From: Saccharomyces uvarum
Lineage: Eukaryota; Ascomycota; Saccharomycetes; Saccharomycetales; Saccharomycetaceae
Direction: 5' to 3'
Assembly: GCA_947243795.1 (NCBI GenBank)
Contig: OX365931.1
Location: 1-64,000, forward strand
DNA length: 64,000 bases
How positions within the stretch are numbered: the stretch's first letter is position 1; every line of letters starts with the position of its first letter. A model generated the notes under the pieces. That model saw only the letters and a program-made list of their open reading frames with translations, had not been told where the DNA came from and made no database searches. A program made the position numbers and the translations under genes. Below, in pieces: positions 52,531 to 63,249 of the stretch.

Positions 52531-54489
52531 TCATGATTTCCCATAACTTCCATTGAAACTATAACCAGTTTTACTCCTGCTGTTTGAACCTCTCACACCT
52601 AAGGGGTTTTTGGAAAAACTTAATCTAATACCTCCTTTGTTATTCAGTGAAGGACGAGGATGAGGCAATTGACTACCGTATAATTCGGCCAATGCCCTAG
52701 TGGCAAAGCTGACATCTTCAAATTCCACAAAACAAATTGGACCATGTCCATGACCGTTGCCGTGGCCATGCGTGTTCATTTTATTTCTAAATGACAACCT
52801 GCGGAATCCCTGTTGGTTAGAAAACAATTGCCTTAATTCTTGTTCCGTTGCATCAGGCGGTAAATTACCCACATATAAAGTATTGCATGGGGGATTTTGA
52901 TCTGCAGGATTAGCCGGTGGTGGCACTTTAGCTAACAATGATAAGTCAGCCTGTGATATAGTTGTGGAACCTGCCACATTTGTTTCATTATTCTTTGGAA
53001 AAACAGAAGCAGAGGCAGCAGTAGAAGATGGTTCTTTCTGTTGCGGTAGTCCAGTAGTATCTTGCTCATTTGTTAGAAAACCTTGATTCATTTTTTGGTT
53101 ATTGAAAATTGAAGAACCATTAGGAGCAGAAGATTGTGAGTGGTTATGTTCCGTTTGTAAGTTAAGATCTAAGTTAGATGGAACATTTAAAATATGCTGT
53201 TGCACACTATGCGCATTGTTATTGCCACTCATTTGATTCAACAAATGATACTGTGGTAGAGAGGCTGTAGAACGTATTACTCCTGAATTGTTCAAATTGG
53301 GTTGCGATTGAATATGTGGAACATTCTGGCTAATTGAATGATGCGATGGCGGTAACATAGCAGATTGATGGTTGTCTTGGCCGGATAATTGAAAAACAGG
53401 AATATTAGTAGACGAGGAAGAATTCCACTCCATTACAGGTGTTGAAGACATAGGAGGCTGTTGTAAAGATGCACTGAATGAAGAACTTCCAACATCATTA
53501 GGCAATTCATCACCATTCCAAATGCTTTCATTTATTTCATCTTTTTCTAATAGCAATAGGGACTTGCCGGCATCTTTTGAGGGCGGCATTCCTGCTGGTA
53601 CAGGAGTAGTAGTAACCGTGGATAAATCGTGCTGTGAAATACTGTTTCGCAGGAAAGGCACTGATTCCTTCCTCTGAGAACCCGTTTCTAATCCAAATGG
53701 ATCATTGAATGAGAAACGCAAGGATCTTTCAGAAAGTAGCGAGGGCCTTATTTTGGCCGAAGCCGGTCCTAGAGGAGAAGAATTGGATGCCGCGTGTGAT
53801 ACAGTATTGAAAGTTTGGGTTTGGATTTCGTTTTGCGCACTAGAAGATAACTGGTAATTCTTGGGTGAACTGTTCGTTGTGCTAGCTGTAGCGTGTTCTT
53901 GAAAACTCACTGGCAGGTGCGTTTGTTCATTCACCACATCAATATGAGATCTGAAGGGAAAGCTAGGTCCAAAAATTTCAGATTTCGAATTCAAAATATT
54001 AGCATAATGTGTTACTAAAGGTAAGGATTCAAATTTGACCACAATAACTTTTTCATTTTCATTGGAGGGTTCTTTGTCATCCTTTCTTAGTTCTATACTT
54101 GACACTCCCGTGGCTAACGAGAATATACAATAGCATTCTCTTAAGCTGATGTCCTTTGGTAAATTCCTCAATAAAAGGCAGTAGGGGCCAACGTCAATAT
54201 CGTTTGGCGCCAAAGAGCTGGTATCATTTCCGTTCCCATTCCCATTCCCCGTGGACATGGAAAAATTATGAAGCATAGAAGTCATATGAGGCTCTCCGAC
54301 TAAACCCTGTGGATTCTCTCTTTTAATGTTAGTCTCACTGTTGCTCCTAGCTGTGGAAAAACTATATGCATTAGGCATAGGATACGTTGCCTCCTTAGAA
54401 AATGCAACATTCTCTGAACTTGAGCTAAACGCCCTTTCTATAAGAAATTCAGATTCATTTAGATTTGTTTGACCATGTACTAACGACAT
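52531..54489 (-). CDS. WHI4: RNA-binding protein, cell-size control (Whi3 paralogue)
   Basis: The protein has 652 residues (S. cerevisiae 649). A C-terminal RNA-recognition motif begins at [12 protein letters not shown] (about 535), with RNP1-like PICFVEFED near 583. The loop before RNP1 contains a His/Gly-rich run ([10 protein letters not shown]). The N-terminal two thirds is Ser/Asn/Gln-rich and disordered, apart from a degenerate RRM-like region near 100-180 ([15 protein letters not shown]). Whi4 and Whi3 bind CLN3 mRNA and delay Start. Confidence 0.97.
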   Translation of the reverse strand: MSLVHGQTNLNESEFLIERAFSSSSENVAFSKEATYPMPNAYSFSTARSNSETNIKRENPQGLVGEPHMTSMLHNFSMSTGNGNGNGNDTSSLAPNDIDVGPYCLLLRNLPKDISLRECYCIFSLATGVSSIELRKDDKEPSNENEKVIVVKFESLPLVTHYANILNSKSEIFGPSFPFRSHIDVVNEQTHLPVSFQEHATASTTNSSPKNYQLSSSAQNEIQTQTFNTVSHAASNSSPLGPASAKIRPSLLSERSLRFSFNDPFGLETGSQRKESVPFLRNSISQHDLSTVTTTPVPAGMPPSKDAGKSLLLLEKDEINESIWNGDELPNDVGSSSFSASLQQPPMSSTPVMEWNSSSSTNIPVFQLSGQDNHQSAMLPPSHHSISQNVPHIQSQPNLNNSGVIRSTASLPQYHLLNQMSGNNNAHSVQQHILNVPSNLDLNLQTEHNHSQSSAPNGSSIFNNQKMNQGFLTNEQDTTGLPQQKEPSSTAASASVFPKNNETNVAGSTTISQADLSLLAKVPPPANPADQNPPCNTLYVGNLPPDATEQELRQLFSNQQGFRRLSFRNKMNTHGHGNGHGHGPICFVEFEDVSFATRALAELYGSQLPHPRPSLNNKGGIRLSFSKNPLGVRGSNSRSKTGYSFNGSYGKS

Positions 54490-55381
54490 TTTTGTATAGT
54501 TTCACGCTATATATTGCGATTTTGGGTGTGTATGTGGCAAATAAGCTTTCTTTTTTCGAAAACCCTGACTTGGTAAAAATAGTCGAACAAATAAACAAAA
54601 GAAGCCAGTCCCTTGCTTGAGAACGCGTTTAGTTTGTAAAGTATAAAGGAAGCAGAGATATGTTTCCTCACGCGTAATAACAAAAATAGATTATCCGTTC
54701 TTAGATTTTCTAATCTCCTAAACTTTTGAACTTAAGAAGAAACAATTGAGACGAAGTTCAAAATGCGAAGCGCTTTGAGAAGAGTGATTGGCTGTGTTTT
54801 TTTAGCGAGCTTTACCGTTGAACCACCAGATGGGTTTGAAGTTCTGTATAAATGCAGGTTTAGGGTTTCCACGGTCACCTTAATTCTGCCTTTTCACGAT
54901 TCAAATAATCATTCACTTCATTTTAAGTCTTGGAAACAGTAAAAAAAAAATAAAAAATATCACATCCGGGTAGGCAGCAATATTATGCGGGTAATAGCAA
55001 TGTTAAAAGATACATCATCTTGAACAAAAATCGCTTTAAACGAAGTGACTAAAATAACAATAATAGAATAAATTAATAGGTAGGGCAATAAACGAATATA
55101 GTAGTAGTTATCAAATAAATATATATACATATGCATATACATATGTATTTAAATAAGGTAAAGAAAGAAAAAGCCTTGATGATGAACCAAAAAGTAAAAG
55201 AAAAGAAAAGGAATTAAAACATAATAGAAAAGTATCAACTTGTACCCAGAATAGTAAAAAAAGACAAAAATACAGATGATAGAATAAAATGTGCAGGGTC
55301 GTTTGTTAGTAAAGTATAAAGCTTTGGAAGAGAATGCTCAAATAGAGTCAACGCAATTGTATTCGTTCGTCAGTGAAGTGC
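54490..55381. other. WHI4 promoter and HBT1 3' flank
   Basis: About 890 bp, AT-rich, with tandem atatgcatatacatatg near 55128-55146 and A-rich runs. The left 250 bp is presumably the WHI4 promoter. No gene or RNA is recognised. Confidence 0.45.
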
Positions 55382-58300
55382 TTAGATTTCACTTCTGAAT
55401 CCAAAAGTACCGCCAGAGATACTCTTTCTCACTCTGCCTATGAAATTTTGCTTGCCAGCGTGTTGTTCACCTTCTTCACCTTCATATTCTTGCTCTTCAC
55501 CTTCATCAGTACCGTGGGTATGGTGATGGTGTCTTGGAGCTTGGTCTGTCGAGTTATTTGAATTATAATCGTAATCAGGTGATTTAGAAGAATTCGTTCT
55601 ACTATGATGGTGATGGTGGTGCTTGGATTTACCAGAGCCTACTGAGCCCACAGAGACTTTTCGTCCTTGAGAAATGGCTTCATTGTGAATAGAGTAGTTG
55701 GCTGCTTCTGGGCCGGTAGCTTCGGTTGAGGAGGATAAAGATAGCTTTTGTGGATTTGGAGTGTTATCATCTTTGAATCCATAAGTTGGAACATCAGGAT
55801 CAATCAGACTTGGGTAATTACCAACTTCAGCGGCGTCGGTACCGCCAATGTTGGATCTGCGCTGATTTTCCAAATCCAATTCACGCTTATAGTCAGGGGC
55901 TTCCTTGTTCAAGACTTTCTGATTCTTATTCACATCGATTTCATCATCGGAAGATTCGTGACTTGTGGCATCATGACCGGACCCATAACCAGTCTGCTGT
56001 TGCAATGGGTTTTCCTGAGCATAAGCAGTATCGGCATCTCTTGATTTAACGTGTGTAGTGTCTTCTCTTCCGGTACTAACAAATGCTGTGGCATCAGTGT
56101 TTTCTGATTCTACGCGTCTATTAGCAGTATTTTTAATGTTGTCATAAGCAGCAGTAACAGCATCTCCTGATTTAGCATATGTAGTACCTGCAGTTCTATT
56201 GTTATCAAATGCGGCAACACCAGTGTTTCTAACATTGGCGTCTGCGTTTGTAGCACTACCAAATGTACCAGCATCGGAACCCTTAGAGTGGACACCTGTA
56301 TTTTTGGTATTGCCCGGTGCAGTATACTCAGAATCCTTGGCATTGGATGACACGTTTTCTGCCCTTTCAGCTTCTCTTGGTTTAATTTGATCAACGAGGT
56401 TGAAACGCGTTGGTGTTGGACCTGAGGTGTTTTTGCTAAAATCAGCAGGCTTGGCGTTTCCGGACATATTGGAGAATTCGTACTTTCCTTGACTTGGGTT
56501 TACATTCGATTCATTACTAGCGTAGTAAGTTTTCTGCTTAGGGGATAACGCATCGGCGTCTTGTCTTTGCGCTGAGCTAGAGAATGTATCAGCTTTATAG
56601 GCACCCGGGATATGCTCTGCAGCCTGGTAACGATTATAATTCGGCTTTTCTTCGTGCTGCGCAAACATATTATACTGATCTTCGTCCTTTACATTTGAAT
56701 AATCGTTAATGCCATGATCGTCGTGATCATCGTAATCCTCAACGTCATCCAAATAATCCAATCCGTAATCATCGGGCTTTCTGGAAACAGGCTTATCCTT
56801 GTTCAAATCTTCATCCTTCATGGCAGGTGGCAGCACGACGTTTTGGGTGCTATTTTTAGGAACTTGGGTATTTCTGCCAGCGCTTTGTGAACCAACAACA
56901 TCGCGCAGATTCCCACTGCTAGTGTGCTCCATAGATCCATGCTTGGTATCTGATTTAGCAGATGTACCACCGAGAGAGTTGTCTTTCATGGCAGAAGGCA
57001 CAACAACGTCTTGTAGATTCTTGTTCTTACCATTATCAGTATTGTAGTCAACTGGGCCCCAGTTAGAGTTTGATTTTGACGTAATAATTTGTGGTTCGTA
57101 GTCATCGCCTTTATTCAAAATATCATCTCTTTCATTCTTGAATTTTTCGGCAGCGTTTTCAGAGATATTTTGCTTTTCAGCCTTGGTCTTCTCAGGATAT
57201 TGAACGTTCATCATATTATCATTGTATGAAGGCTGTTGGCTAGATAGACCGCTTCCCATTGCCACACCAGCGGTTCCCTTCTTGATGTTCTTAGGGTCCA
57301 TAGTTTGCCCTAGGATTGGGTCAGAACCAGAGATTTGGTCATTCTTCAAACCTGTTTGTTCGCTCTTGTTCATTTTGACCTTTTCAGCAATTTCTTTTAT
57401 GGTATCATGTGGAGTTCCTGTATTCGAACTATAAGATTTCTTCGAGTTATTACCACCAGTGGGTGAGGTCGTACCTATATAGATACTTGGGTCATTAGGG
57501 TCAACAGAATTTACGCCAGAATTGGCATTGGTGTTTGCTTTCGAAGATGTGCTTGGATAGCCGCCAGGAATAGCGTCACGGTTCAAGCTCGAGTTAACAT
57601 TACTGCTGACATTTGAAGCTGGTTTGATGATAGGGTTGACGTTAGAGTATTCCTTAGTGGCGGAAGGGCTAGCATTGACATTAGAGCGCTTTTGATTGGT
57701 AGAGATAGAGGTAGAGGGACTGATTGTAGCGTTGGCATGCCCCTGGGTGGTAGGATACGTAGTCTTGACGTAGGCGTGGCCGTGTGTGGTGGCAGTGGCA
57801 TTAGGGCCAGTGCCGACGTTCGAGCTTCCGGGGGAGGCAGGATACGTAGTCTTGATGTGGGCGTATCCGTGCGTGGTGGTGGTAGCAGCGTTAGGGCCAG
57901 TGCTGTCGTGAGCTTGTCCATGGATGGGTGGTGTAGTTTTTGCGTGAGAGTGCTCTTGCATGGCGGCAGTGGCTGCGGTGACAGCGGCAGTGGCTGCGGG
58001 TCCGGTGCTGTCGTGAGCGTGTCCATGGGTGGGTGGTGTGGTTTTGGCGTGTGAGTGCTCGTGGGTAGCAGCAGTGGCTGTAGGTCCGGTGTTGACGTTG
58101 GCGTGTCCGTGCGTAGTAGTAGGTGTAGTTGCAGTCTTTGAATGTGCGTGTGCGTGGGTAGAAGATGTTGTCTTGACGTTGGGGCTGGAGTTTGCGTTAG
58201 CGGTTCCGTAAGTAGTAGGAGGAGTCGTTTTGATGTTAGGACTTGAAATAGACTTGGAATGAGAGTGGGTTCTAGGAGCAATGGTAGGATTTACATCAGA

Positions 58301-58630
58301 GCTAACGTTTGTGTTGTGGTCCATGTTAGCATTTGGAAGAACATTAGTGTCGGTGTTGGTGCCTGAGCCTTCCGAATCTTTGTTATGCTTCTTTCTCCAA
58401 GGTAAAAGAATGTTTTTGGCCTTAGTTTCTAGAGCTTCTAGATTATTGGAAGTTGATTCTGGTTGTTTCTTGGGCAAGTTGTACTCGGTTGGTTTAGTAG
58501 TACTGAACGATTTCTTGTGTTGGGCGGAGTTAGAATTGGAGTCGTAGGAGCCTGGCTTACCGTCGAAGGAGTAGTTGTTTTGTTGTTCTTGGTCTTGGTC
58601 ATCTTTGGACAGAGGGTCGTTCATGTTCAT
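55382..58630 (-). CDS. HBT1: Hbt1, Hub1-binding polarity protein, repeat-rich
   Basis: The protein has 1082 residues (S. cerevisiae 1046) and begins MNMNDPLSKDD; a second ATG two codons later is the alternative start. It is highly hydrophilic and disordered (Ser, Asn, Thr, Asp). Residues about 130-320 hold degenerate tandem repeats around HGHAxxKTTxPT, variable in this family. The C-terminus ends in ISGGTFGFRSEI, as expected. A His run (HHHHHH, about 1018) is present. Hbt1 binds the ubiquitin-like Hub1 and is needed for mating-projection shape and cell polarity. It is adjacent to and co-oriented with FMP45. Confidence 0.95.
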   Translation of the reverse strand: MNMNDPLSKDDQDQEQQNNYSFDGKPGSYDSNSNSAQHKKSFSTTKPTEYNLPKKQPESTSNNLEALETKAKNILLPWRKKHNKDSEGSGTNTDTNVLPNANMDHNTNVSSDVNPTIAPRTHSHSKSISSPNIKTTPPTTYGTANANSSPNVKTTSSTHAHAHSKTATTPTTTHGHANVNTGPTATAATHEHSHAKTTPPTHGHAHDSTGPAATAAVTAATAAMQEHSHAKTTPPIHGQAHDSTGPNAATTTTHGYAHIKTTYPASPGSSNVGTGPNATATTHGHAYVKTTYPTTQGHANATISPSTSISTNQKRSNVNASPSATKEYSNVNPIIKPASNVSSNVNSSLNRDAIPGGYPSTSSKANTNANSGVNSVDPNDPSIYIGTTSPTGGNNSKKSYSSNTGTPHDTIKEIAEKVKMNKSEQTGLKNDQISGSDPILGQTMDPKNIKKGTAGVAMGSGLSSQQPSYNDNMMNVQYPEKTKAEKQNISENAAEKFKNERDDILNKGDDYEPQIITSKSNSNWGPVDYNTDNGKNKNLQDVVVPSAMKDNSLGGTSAKSDTKHGSMEHTSSGNLRDVVGSQSAGRNTQVPKNSTQNVVLPPAMKDEDLNKDKPVSRKPDDYGLDYLDDVEDYDDHDDHGINDYSNVKDEDQYNMFAQHEEKPNYNRYQAAEHIPGAYKADTFSSSAQRQDADALSPKQKTYYASNESNVNPSQGKYEFSNMSGNAKPADFSKNTSGPTPTRFNLVDQIKPREAERAENVSSNAKDSEYTAPGNTKNTGVHSKGSDAGTFGSATNADANVRNTGVAAFDNNRTAGTTYAKSGDAVTAAYDNIKNTANRRVESENTDATAFVSTGREDTTHVKSRDADTAYAQENPLQQQTGYGSGHDATSHESSDDEIDVNKNQKVLNKEAPDYKRELDLENQRRSNIGGTDAAEVGNYPSLIDPDVPTYGFKDDNTPNPQKLSLSSSTEATGPEAANYSIHNEAISQGRKVSVGSVGSGKSKHHHHHHSRTNSSKSPDYDYNSNNSTDQAPRHHHHTHGTDEGEEQEYEGEEGEQHAGKQNFIGRVRKSISGGTFGFRSEI
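57700..58260 (-). repeat. Tandem coding repeats in HBT1
   Basis: The codons for HGHA/HEHS followed by KTTPPTHG and GPNATATT recur about ten times with varying spacing, giving a run of related G+C-rich units. Such arrays expand and contract, which probably accounts for the length difference from S. cerevisiae. Confidence 0.7.
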
Positions 58631-59037
58631 ATCCTGGGTAGGTTGGTATTCTTCGTTACTTCCGACTGGAAAATCTTTACGGTGTTCCGTGTCATTCTTA
58701 TCTCTAAAATTACGTACAAAAGAGGGGAGTTTTCGAGTTAGTTAGTATTATATATTAATTTCGATGGGTATTATTAAAAATTTAAATTCGTTTTTATTAC
58801 TATTAATTACACTAAAGTGCCGGATATTATTGACGTTTTTGTTTCCTTAGTCTTTTTTCAATTAAAAATGACAAAGAACTAAATGATTAGGGGAGGGAAA
58901 AGGAGGGGGGGGGAGGAGAATAGAGATGATCTCCAAATTAGAAATTAGCACAAAATGCACATGGATCGACCACGGCAGTAAAGGGTATGTGAAATGTTGC
59001 GACAAATAGAAAACAAAAGAACGGGTCGTCCGCCTGG
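58631..59037. other. HBT1 promoter / FMP45 3' flank
   Basis: About 400 bp. A G-rich run (ggagggggggggaggagaa, near 58902) lies next to the FMP45 3' end; no firm site is assigned. Confidence 0.4.
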
Positions 59038-59964
59038 CTAGCGAGCAGTCACGGGCCCGGCGAGACCGCCGTCTTCCGCTGGTTCCAGTTCAGCAGAGGG
59101 CGAGTGCTTTCTTGTTCTCAGTTTCTGGAAAAACTTGCCGTTGCCACTCTTAGCGGTGGTAGTAATAGGTTGGGGTTGGCCGACCACGGGAGCAACTGCG
59201 ACCGGAGCGGCACCGTCTGTGGTGCCGCTGGTATAGGTGGACTTTTCCATCTGGTTGCCGGTGTCGACGGAGGGGCTTTCGTACTGGGCGTACATGTCGT
59301 GGTCCGCGCTAGACGAGCGGCCCTTGTGGGTGGCGCTGAAGATGGTGGACCAGACAGCGTTTACAAGCATCAAGAAGACGGACGTCCACAGGAACGCGAA
59401 GTTCTTGACGCCCAGCTTCGCGGACCGTCCACCATCGTGGAAGGCATTTCTCCCCTTCACGTAGCATCCAGTGTACAAGCACGCGGCCAGGAGGATGAAG
59501 AAAAGGGCCAACCAAGACAGCACGCAGTAAAGAACGGGAACCGCCTTGAAAGGAAGAAACGTGGCCAGGAACGCGGGCACCAGCGCCAAAGCAATGAAGA
59601 AGAGCCCGATCAGCAGCATGGCCCAGCCGACCCTCGACAAGTAGTAGTAAGTTTTGCGGTGGTTTCTAAACGACGAAGGCAAGCTGGTCGAGTCACCGAA
59701 GTTGTCTCTGGGCGAGAAAGGCTTGGCGGGAGCCTTGCTTGAGCAATTGGCCAGCTGGCCGTTGTCATACCCACACCAGTCGTAGTTGTACCATCTCGTG
59801 GTAGCGGGAGCGCTGTTTAAGCCGTTCGTATCGGCCTGCAGCCAGTAGAAGTTCTTCAGCGTCCCTGATGGTCTGCCTCCAGACAGAATAAGAAAAAACG
59901 TCATCAAGCCGGCACCTAGTAGGAATAAAAACACCAGAATATTAACGAACCTTTTGAAAATCAT
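59038..59964 (-). CDS. FMP45: SUR7-family eisosome membrane protein
   Basis: From the ATG at 59964 (MIFKRFVNILVF) the protein has 308 residues (S. cerevisiae 309); the frame runs upstream only to a TTG. Four membrane segments and the Sur7/PalI-type extracellular loop with W-x-WCGYDNGQ-x-C (residues about 65-75) are visible. Fmp45 sits in eisosomes (membrane compartment of Can1) and supports sphingolipid balance and sporulation. The gene is unusually G+C-rich for this genome. It lies beside HBT1 and CDC13. Confidence 0.96.
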   Translation of the reverse strand: MIFKRFVNILVFLFLLGAGLMTFFLILSGGRPSGTLKNFYWLQADTNGLNSAPATTRWYNYDWCGYDNGQLANCSSKAPAKPFSPRDNFGDSTSLPSSFRNHRKTYYYLSRVGWAMLLIGLFFIALALVPAFLATFLPFKAVPVLYCVLSWLALFFILLAACLYTGCYVKGRNAFHDGGRSAKLGVKNFAFLWTSVFLMLVNAVWSTIFSATHKGRSSSADHDMYAQYESPSVDTGNQMEKSTYTSGTTDGAAPVAVAPVVGQPQPITTTAKSGNGKFFQKLRTRKHSPSAELEPAEDGGLAGPVTAR

Positions 59965-60371
59965 GTTGGTAAAAGTAGTAGTAGTTGTTTCTGCAGCTTG
60001 CGAAAAAAGAATAGTATAAGGTGATACTTCTTTCAAGTTACTCTCTATTCAGAGTTTCCATCTAAGGAACACTCAACTAAAAGATCAAGTAAGAGTTGTG
60101 AAACAAAGACAGCCTTTTATATGCCAACTTCCGTCCGACACTCCCCACTCCAGACTATCCTTGTTTTACCTCCAAGAAGGAAGGATCCGCTCGGTCGGCT
60201 CTGCTGCTCCTACTCACTCCCCTCTTTCCCTTCTTTCCTGTGAGAACGCCGGGCTCCCTTATAATCCGCGCACCCTTAAATTGTCGTCGTTGTCTTGTTG
60301 TTTTGTTGCTGTAAGACTCCGAAAACGTCACTACCCTGTGGCACTGCCGCGCTGGCTGCACGTGTCACGTC
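59965..60371. other. FMP45 promoter / CDC13 3' flank
   Basis: A CCCCT stress element occurs near 60219, fitting the stationary-phase induction reported for the family. S. cerevisiae has a dubious frame (YDL221W) nearby; I see no independent gene. Confidence 0.4.
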
Positions 60372-63134
60372 TCACGAGGCGGGCAGGCTGGCGGTCACGG
60401 CATCATCGGTGTCCTCCCTTTTCACGGTGACGCCATCTAGTGCGGCAAGTAGGCGCGGGTGATCAGCGTTAATTCCGCCAGAACTCCCTGAACCGGCAGC
60501 AGCGGCAGCGGCAGCAGCGGTGTAAGCGTGCTGTTGCTGCAATTCCTGGAACGTGCATTCGATCGGACACCAGATCTGCAATGCTGCGGCTGCCTGCGGC
60601 AGCCGCAGCCGCGAAGAGGTTATGTTGAACTTGAATGGTTGGCCCAGAAACTGTGCCAGTTGTGTGTGTCTTCCGTCGAGGTCGTGGCTCTGTAGGAAAG
60701 CGCTTGTGCGGTTGAAAAAGTACGCGAGGTTCTTGGGAGTGGTGATGTGTAATTGCAGCACTCGTTGCGGGTCCGGGCCGCGGGTTTGCGAGAGCGTGAG
60801 TTCATCCGTGACGTGAAAACAGAGGTCTGTCTGGTGGCACTCGATGGCGATGATGCGGCCCTCGCAGCTGTACAGTGTGTGGTTCTTGTGCGGTTGTGGT
60901 GAGCGGCGCGCCAGGGAGTGGAGGAGCGGGAAGATGTCAGTGCACTCGACGTCGAAGCACGACACGTCGGCGTTCAGGTCCGGGATGTATTCGCTTGGGG
61001 GCGGTACGGCGTGCAACGGTACCGGTTCTGGGCTGTGTTTGGCCGCGGCGGCGGGTTGCAGTTCCGCGAGGTGGTGCTTGTTTCTCTGTATGGGGAAAAA
61101 CCGAATGTACTGTTCGTAGTAGCGCGAAATGGCAGACTCGCCGAGTCTGCCGAAACCTCGCTGGTACAACGACCGCAAATGCTCGGACTGCGTGGGCGTC
61201 GCTAGGGTGTTCACCTGGGCGTACGGGACCGGTACGCATTCGCGCACGATGGCGTTCAGTTTGCCATTGTATATTTTCACTTTCATGTTCATCTTGCACA
61301 CTATGCCGTGCTGCGACACGTTTTCGTCACTGCCGTTCTGCAGATCTTGAAGGCGCTTGCCGAATATTTTCTCGATGTGCGAGTCGAACACTTCGAACTG
61401 GTTCTTGTACATGATGGCTTTGAAGCCTTCATTCAGCTCCAGTTTGGCCTCGTAGTCCACTAGGTATCTGTCGTAGAGGTAGTTCTGGGTGATGTCGTTC
61501 TTGGTGAAATCGGTGAAGACAAACGAGATGAACGCCGGCTTGTCGAAGGAGCAAGACACCAGCATGCCGAACATGGTGAAGAACTTGGTATCGAATGCGC
61601 TCAGCCCCAACTCACGGAACTCGATAGTGGGGTCCTTTTTGGCCAGTTCCCGCATCTTCAATCGAGGCGGGTTTGATGGTGATGGCACTCGAGGCGCAGG
61701 CGGCAGCGCATGGGTGTCTGTGCAGATATTCTTCAGGCTCCAGACTGCCAGGCCGGGACTGACGGTCTCGTCATTGTCCCACAGGACTCGTTCAATCTCC
61801 ACGGAAATCAGATCCGGCTTGTCCATCAACAGAATCGCTGAAATCTTGTCGCTTTGGCAGTTCAGAATACCAAACAGCTCACGAATCCGTTCAATTGTGG
61901 GGATTATGATCTCGAGGCAGTTCACACTCGGCACCAGGACCTGATCCAAGACCCCGGATAACGGCGAAGGCGTGAAATACAGTTTCAAAGTGCAATGCTT
62001 AAAGTCATCTACGCTGTGGAACTTGGGCGGGTACATCCCCACAAACTTCCCCTCGAATTTTTCCATTGAGCCTAAACTGGCCAAGGAAAGCCGTTCATAA
62101 TCGATACCGAGTTCCGATGAAGGAGCCGTACGGTCTGTGAAGGACAGCTTTCTTTTCTTCCTCTCTGAGGTATGGTCGAGCCAGTTGTTAGGTACCTTAG
62201 TCTTCCTTTCAGGAGTCTGCGACTGGATATACGATCTAGAGCTTAAAAACGTGCCCGCAGAAGAAGATGAAACATCGGAATCCTCAATGGGGTCCGAGCT
62301 CGCATCCCCGTCGTCTCTTCTACCGCTCGTGTTTGGAACTTCTTCATCTGCGTTGAGCGTCATGAGCTGCGAGTTGAATTCATTCTGCGATTCAAGGGAA
62401 GGCGCGCCTAGTCTGTTGGGGACGAAAAAGGGATCAACTGCGTTGGGCTTTGCTTTCTGCGATAGAAGTCTTTGTCGTTCTTGAATAAACTCTTTGAATT
62501 CTATATCATAGTGTGTCAACTTCACAAACTTAAAACTGTTTTTCTGATCTCTGTTCATTGTAATCAAATTGTCGAAAATGGCCGCAAGGGATTTCTTCAA
62601 ATCCAGCCCCACGTTTGGTACCGATAAAGAAACTCCATTGCTACTACTTTTAGGGTCCTTAGATATAGTGTTTATGACGTATGCTAAATCCAGTGGCTTG
62701 ATATCCTCCAAAAATAAGGTGTAGTTCCCATATCTCGACACATATAAGGTCTTGCAGCTCGAAAAGCACAGCCTTTCGAAATGAATATCCTCTAGTATAA
62801 ACGTAGAGCATGATTCTGTACCCGAATCCAAATCTGGCAATTCGATGTCGAAATATCGACAAACCAAGGATATTGTCATTCTTGCTAACCTTTCTGCGTT
62901 CTTGTCTTTAAACTTTAATTTGACTGTATATCGGTGCCCCACCAGATTTTTTCCACCTTCAAAACTAGAAAATCCCAACAAACATTTTGTTTCAGTCAAT
63001 CGTATTGAAGTTAAAAGCGACACGAACTGGACAGGAACGATTGCATTGTTCGGATAACTTTCAAACTCTTCAGCTGATTTTACAAATACACGGGGTTTAT
63101 GTGGAGGACATTCTGGCTCTTCTAAAGTATCCAT
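60372..63134 (-). CDS. CDC13: Single-stranded telomere-binding protein
   Basis: The protein has 920 residues (S. cerevisiae 924). The N-terminal OB fold (about 1-220), the recruitment region that binds Est1 (about 220-340, Ser-rich with SQ/TQ-like sites), the second OB fold (about 340-490), the DNA-binding OB fold (about 500-690) and the C-terminal OB fold that binds Stn1 follow in order. Near the C-terminus there is a polyalanine run (AYTAAAAAAAAG). Cdc13 caps chromosome ends and recruits telomerase. The 3' third of the gene is strikingly G+C-rich while the 5' half is not. It is divergent from DTD1. Confidence 0.97.
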   Translation of the reverse strand: MDTLEEPECPPHKPRVFVKSAEEFESYPNNAIVPVQFVSLLTSIRLTETKCLLGFSSFEGGKNLVGHRYTVKLKFKDKNAERLARMTISLVCRYFDIELPDLDSGTESCSTFILEDIHFERLCFSSCKTLYVSRYGNYTLFLEDIKPLDLAYVINTISKDPKSSSNGVSLSVPNVGLDLKKSLAAIFDNLITMNRDQKNSFKFVKLTHYDIEFKEFIQERQRLLSQKAKPNAVDPFFVPNRLGAPSLESQNEFNSQLMTLNADEEVPNTSGRRDDGDASSDPIEDSDVSSSSAGTFLSSRSYIQSQTPERKTKVPNNWLDHTSERKKRKLSFTDRTAPSSELGIDYERLSLASLGSMEKFEGKFVGMYPPKFHSVDDFKHCTLKLYFTPSPLSGVLDQVLVPSVNCLEIIIPTIERIRELFGILNCQSDKISAILLMDKPDLISVEIERVLWDNDETVSPGLAVWSLKNICTDTHALPPAPRVPSPSNPPRLKMRELAKKDPTIEFRELGLSAFDTKFFTMFGMLVSCSFDKPAFISFVFTDFTKNDITQNYLYDRYLVDYEAKLELNEGFKAIMYKNQFEVFDSHIEKIFGKRLQDLQNGSDENVSQHGIVCKMNMKVKIYNGKLNAIVRECVPVPYAQVNTLATPTQSEHLRSLYQRGFGRLGESAISRYYEQYIRFFPIQRNKHHLAELQPAAAAKHSPEPVPLHAVPPPSEYIPDLNADVSCFDVECTDIFPLLHSLARRSPQPHKNHTLYSCEGRIIAIECHQTDLCFHVTDELTLSQTRGPDPQRVLQLHITTPKNLAYFFNRTSAFLQSHDLDGRHTQLAQFLGQPFKFNITSSRLRLPQAAAALQIWCPIECTFQELQQQHAYTAAAAAAAAGSGSSGGINADHPRLLAALDGVTVKREDTDDAVTASLPAS

Positions 63135-63210
63135 TATTATCCAAATGTTTCATAACTCTATGCTACACTTCAGGAGATGGAGAACATCACGTTAATTTGC
63201 TAATGCCTAT

Positions 63211-63249
63211 TTTCGCATCAGGATTTCGCATCTTATCAGGATTTCGCGT
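63211..63249. promoter_or_regulatory. Three TTTCGC elements, one SBF/MBF-like
   Basis: TTTCGC occurs at 63211, 63224 and 63242 between CDC13 and DTD1. The last reads ACGCGAAA on the CDC13 strand, a hybrid of the MBF and SBF sites. It may give G1/S expression of CDC13. The evidence is only the motif. Confidence 0.3.

Noticed and set aside
57583-58281. A 232-residue alternative-frame product within HBT1
   Set aside because: It is a shadow of the tandem Thr/Pro/His repeats of HBT1; the Leu/Pro-rich peptide has no independent support.
59104-59742. A 212-residue frame opposite FMP45
   Set aside because: It has a non-coding-like composition and arises from the G+C-rich codon usage of FMP45.
60875-61414. 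A 179-residue plus-strand frame opposite CDC13
   Set aside because: It lies in the G+C-rich part of CDC13, where stops are rare on both strands, and its peptide is Arg/Cys/Ser-rich with no family resemblance.
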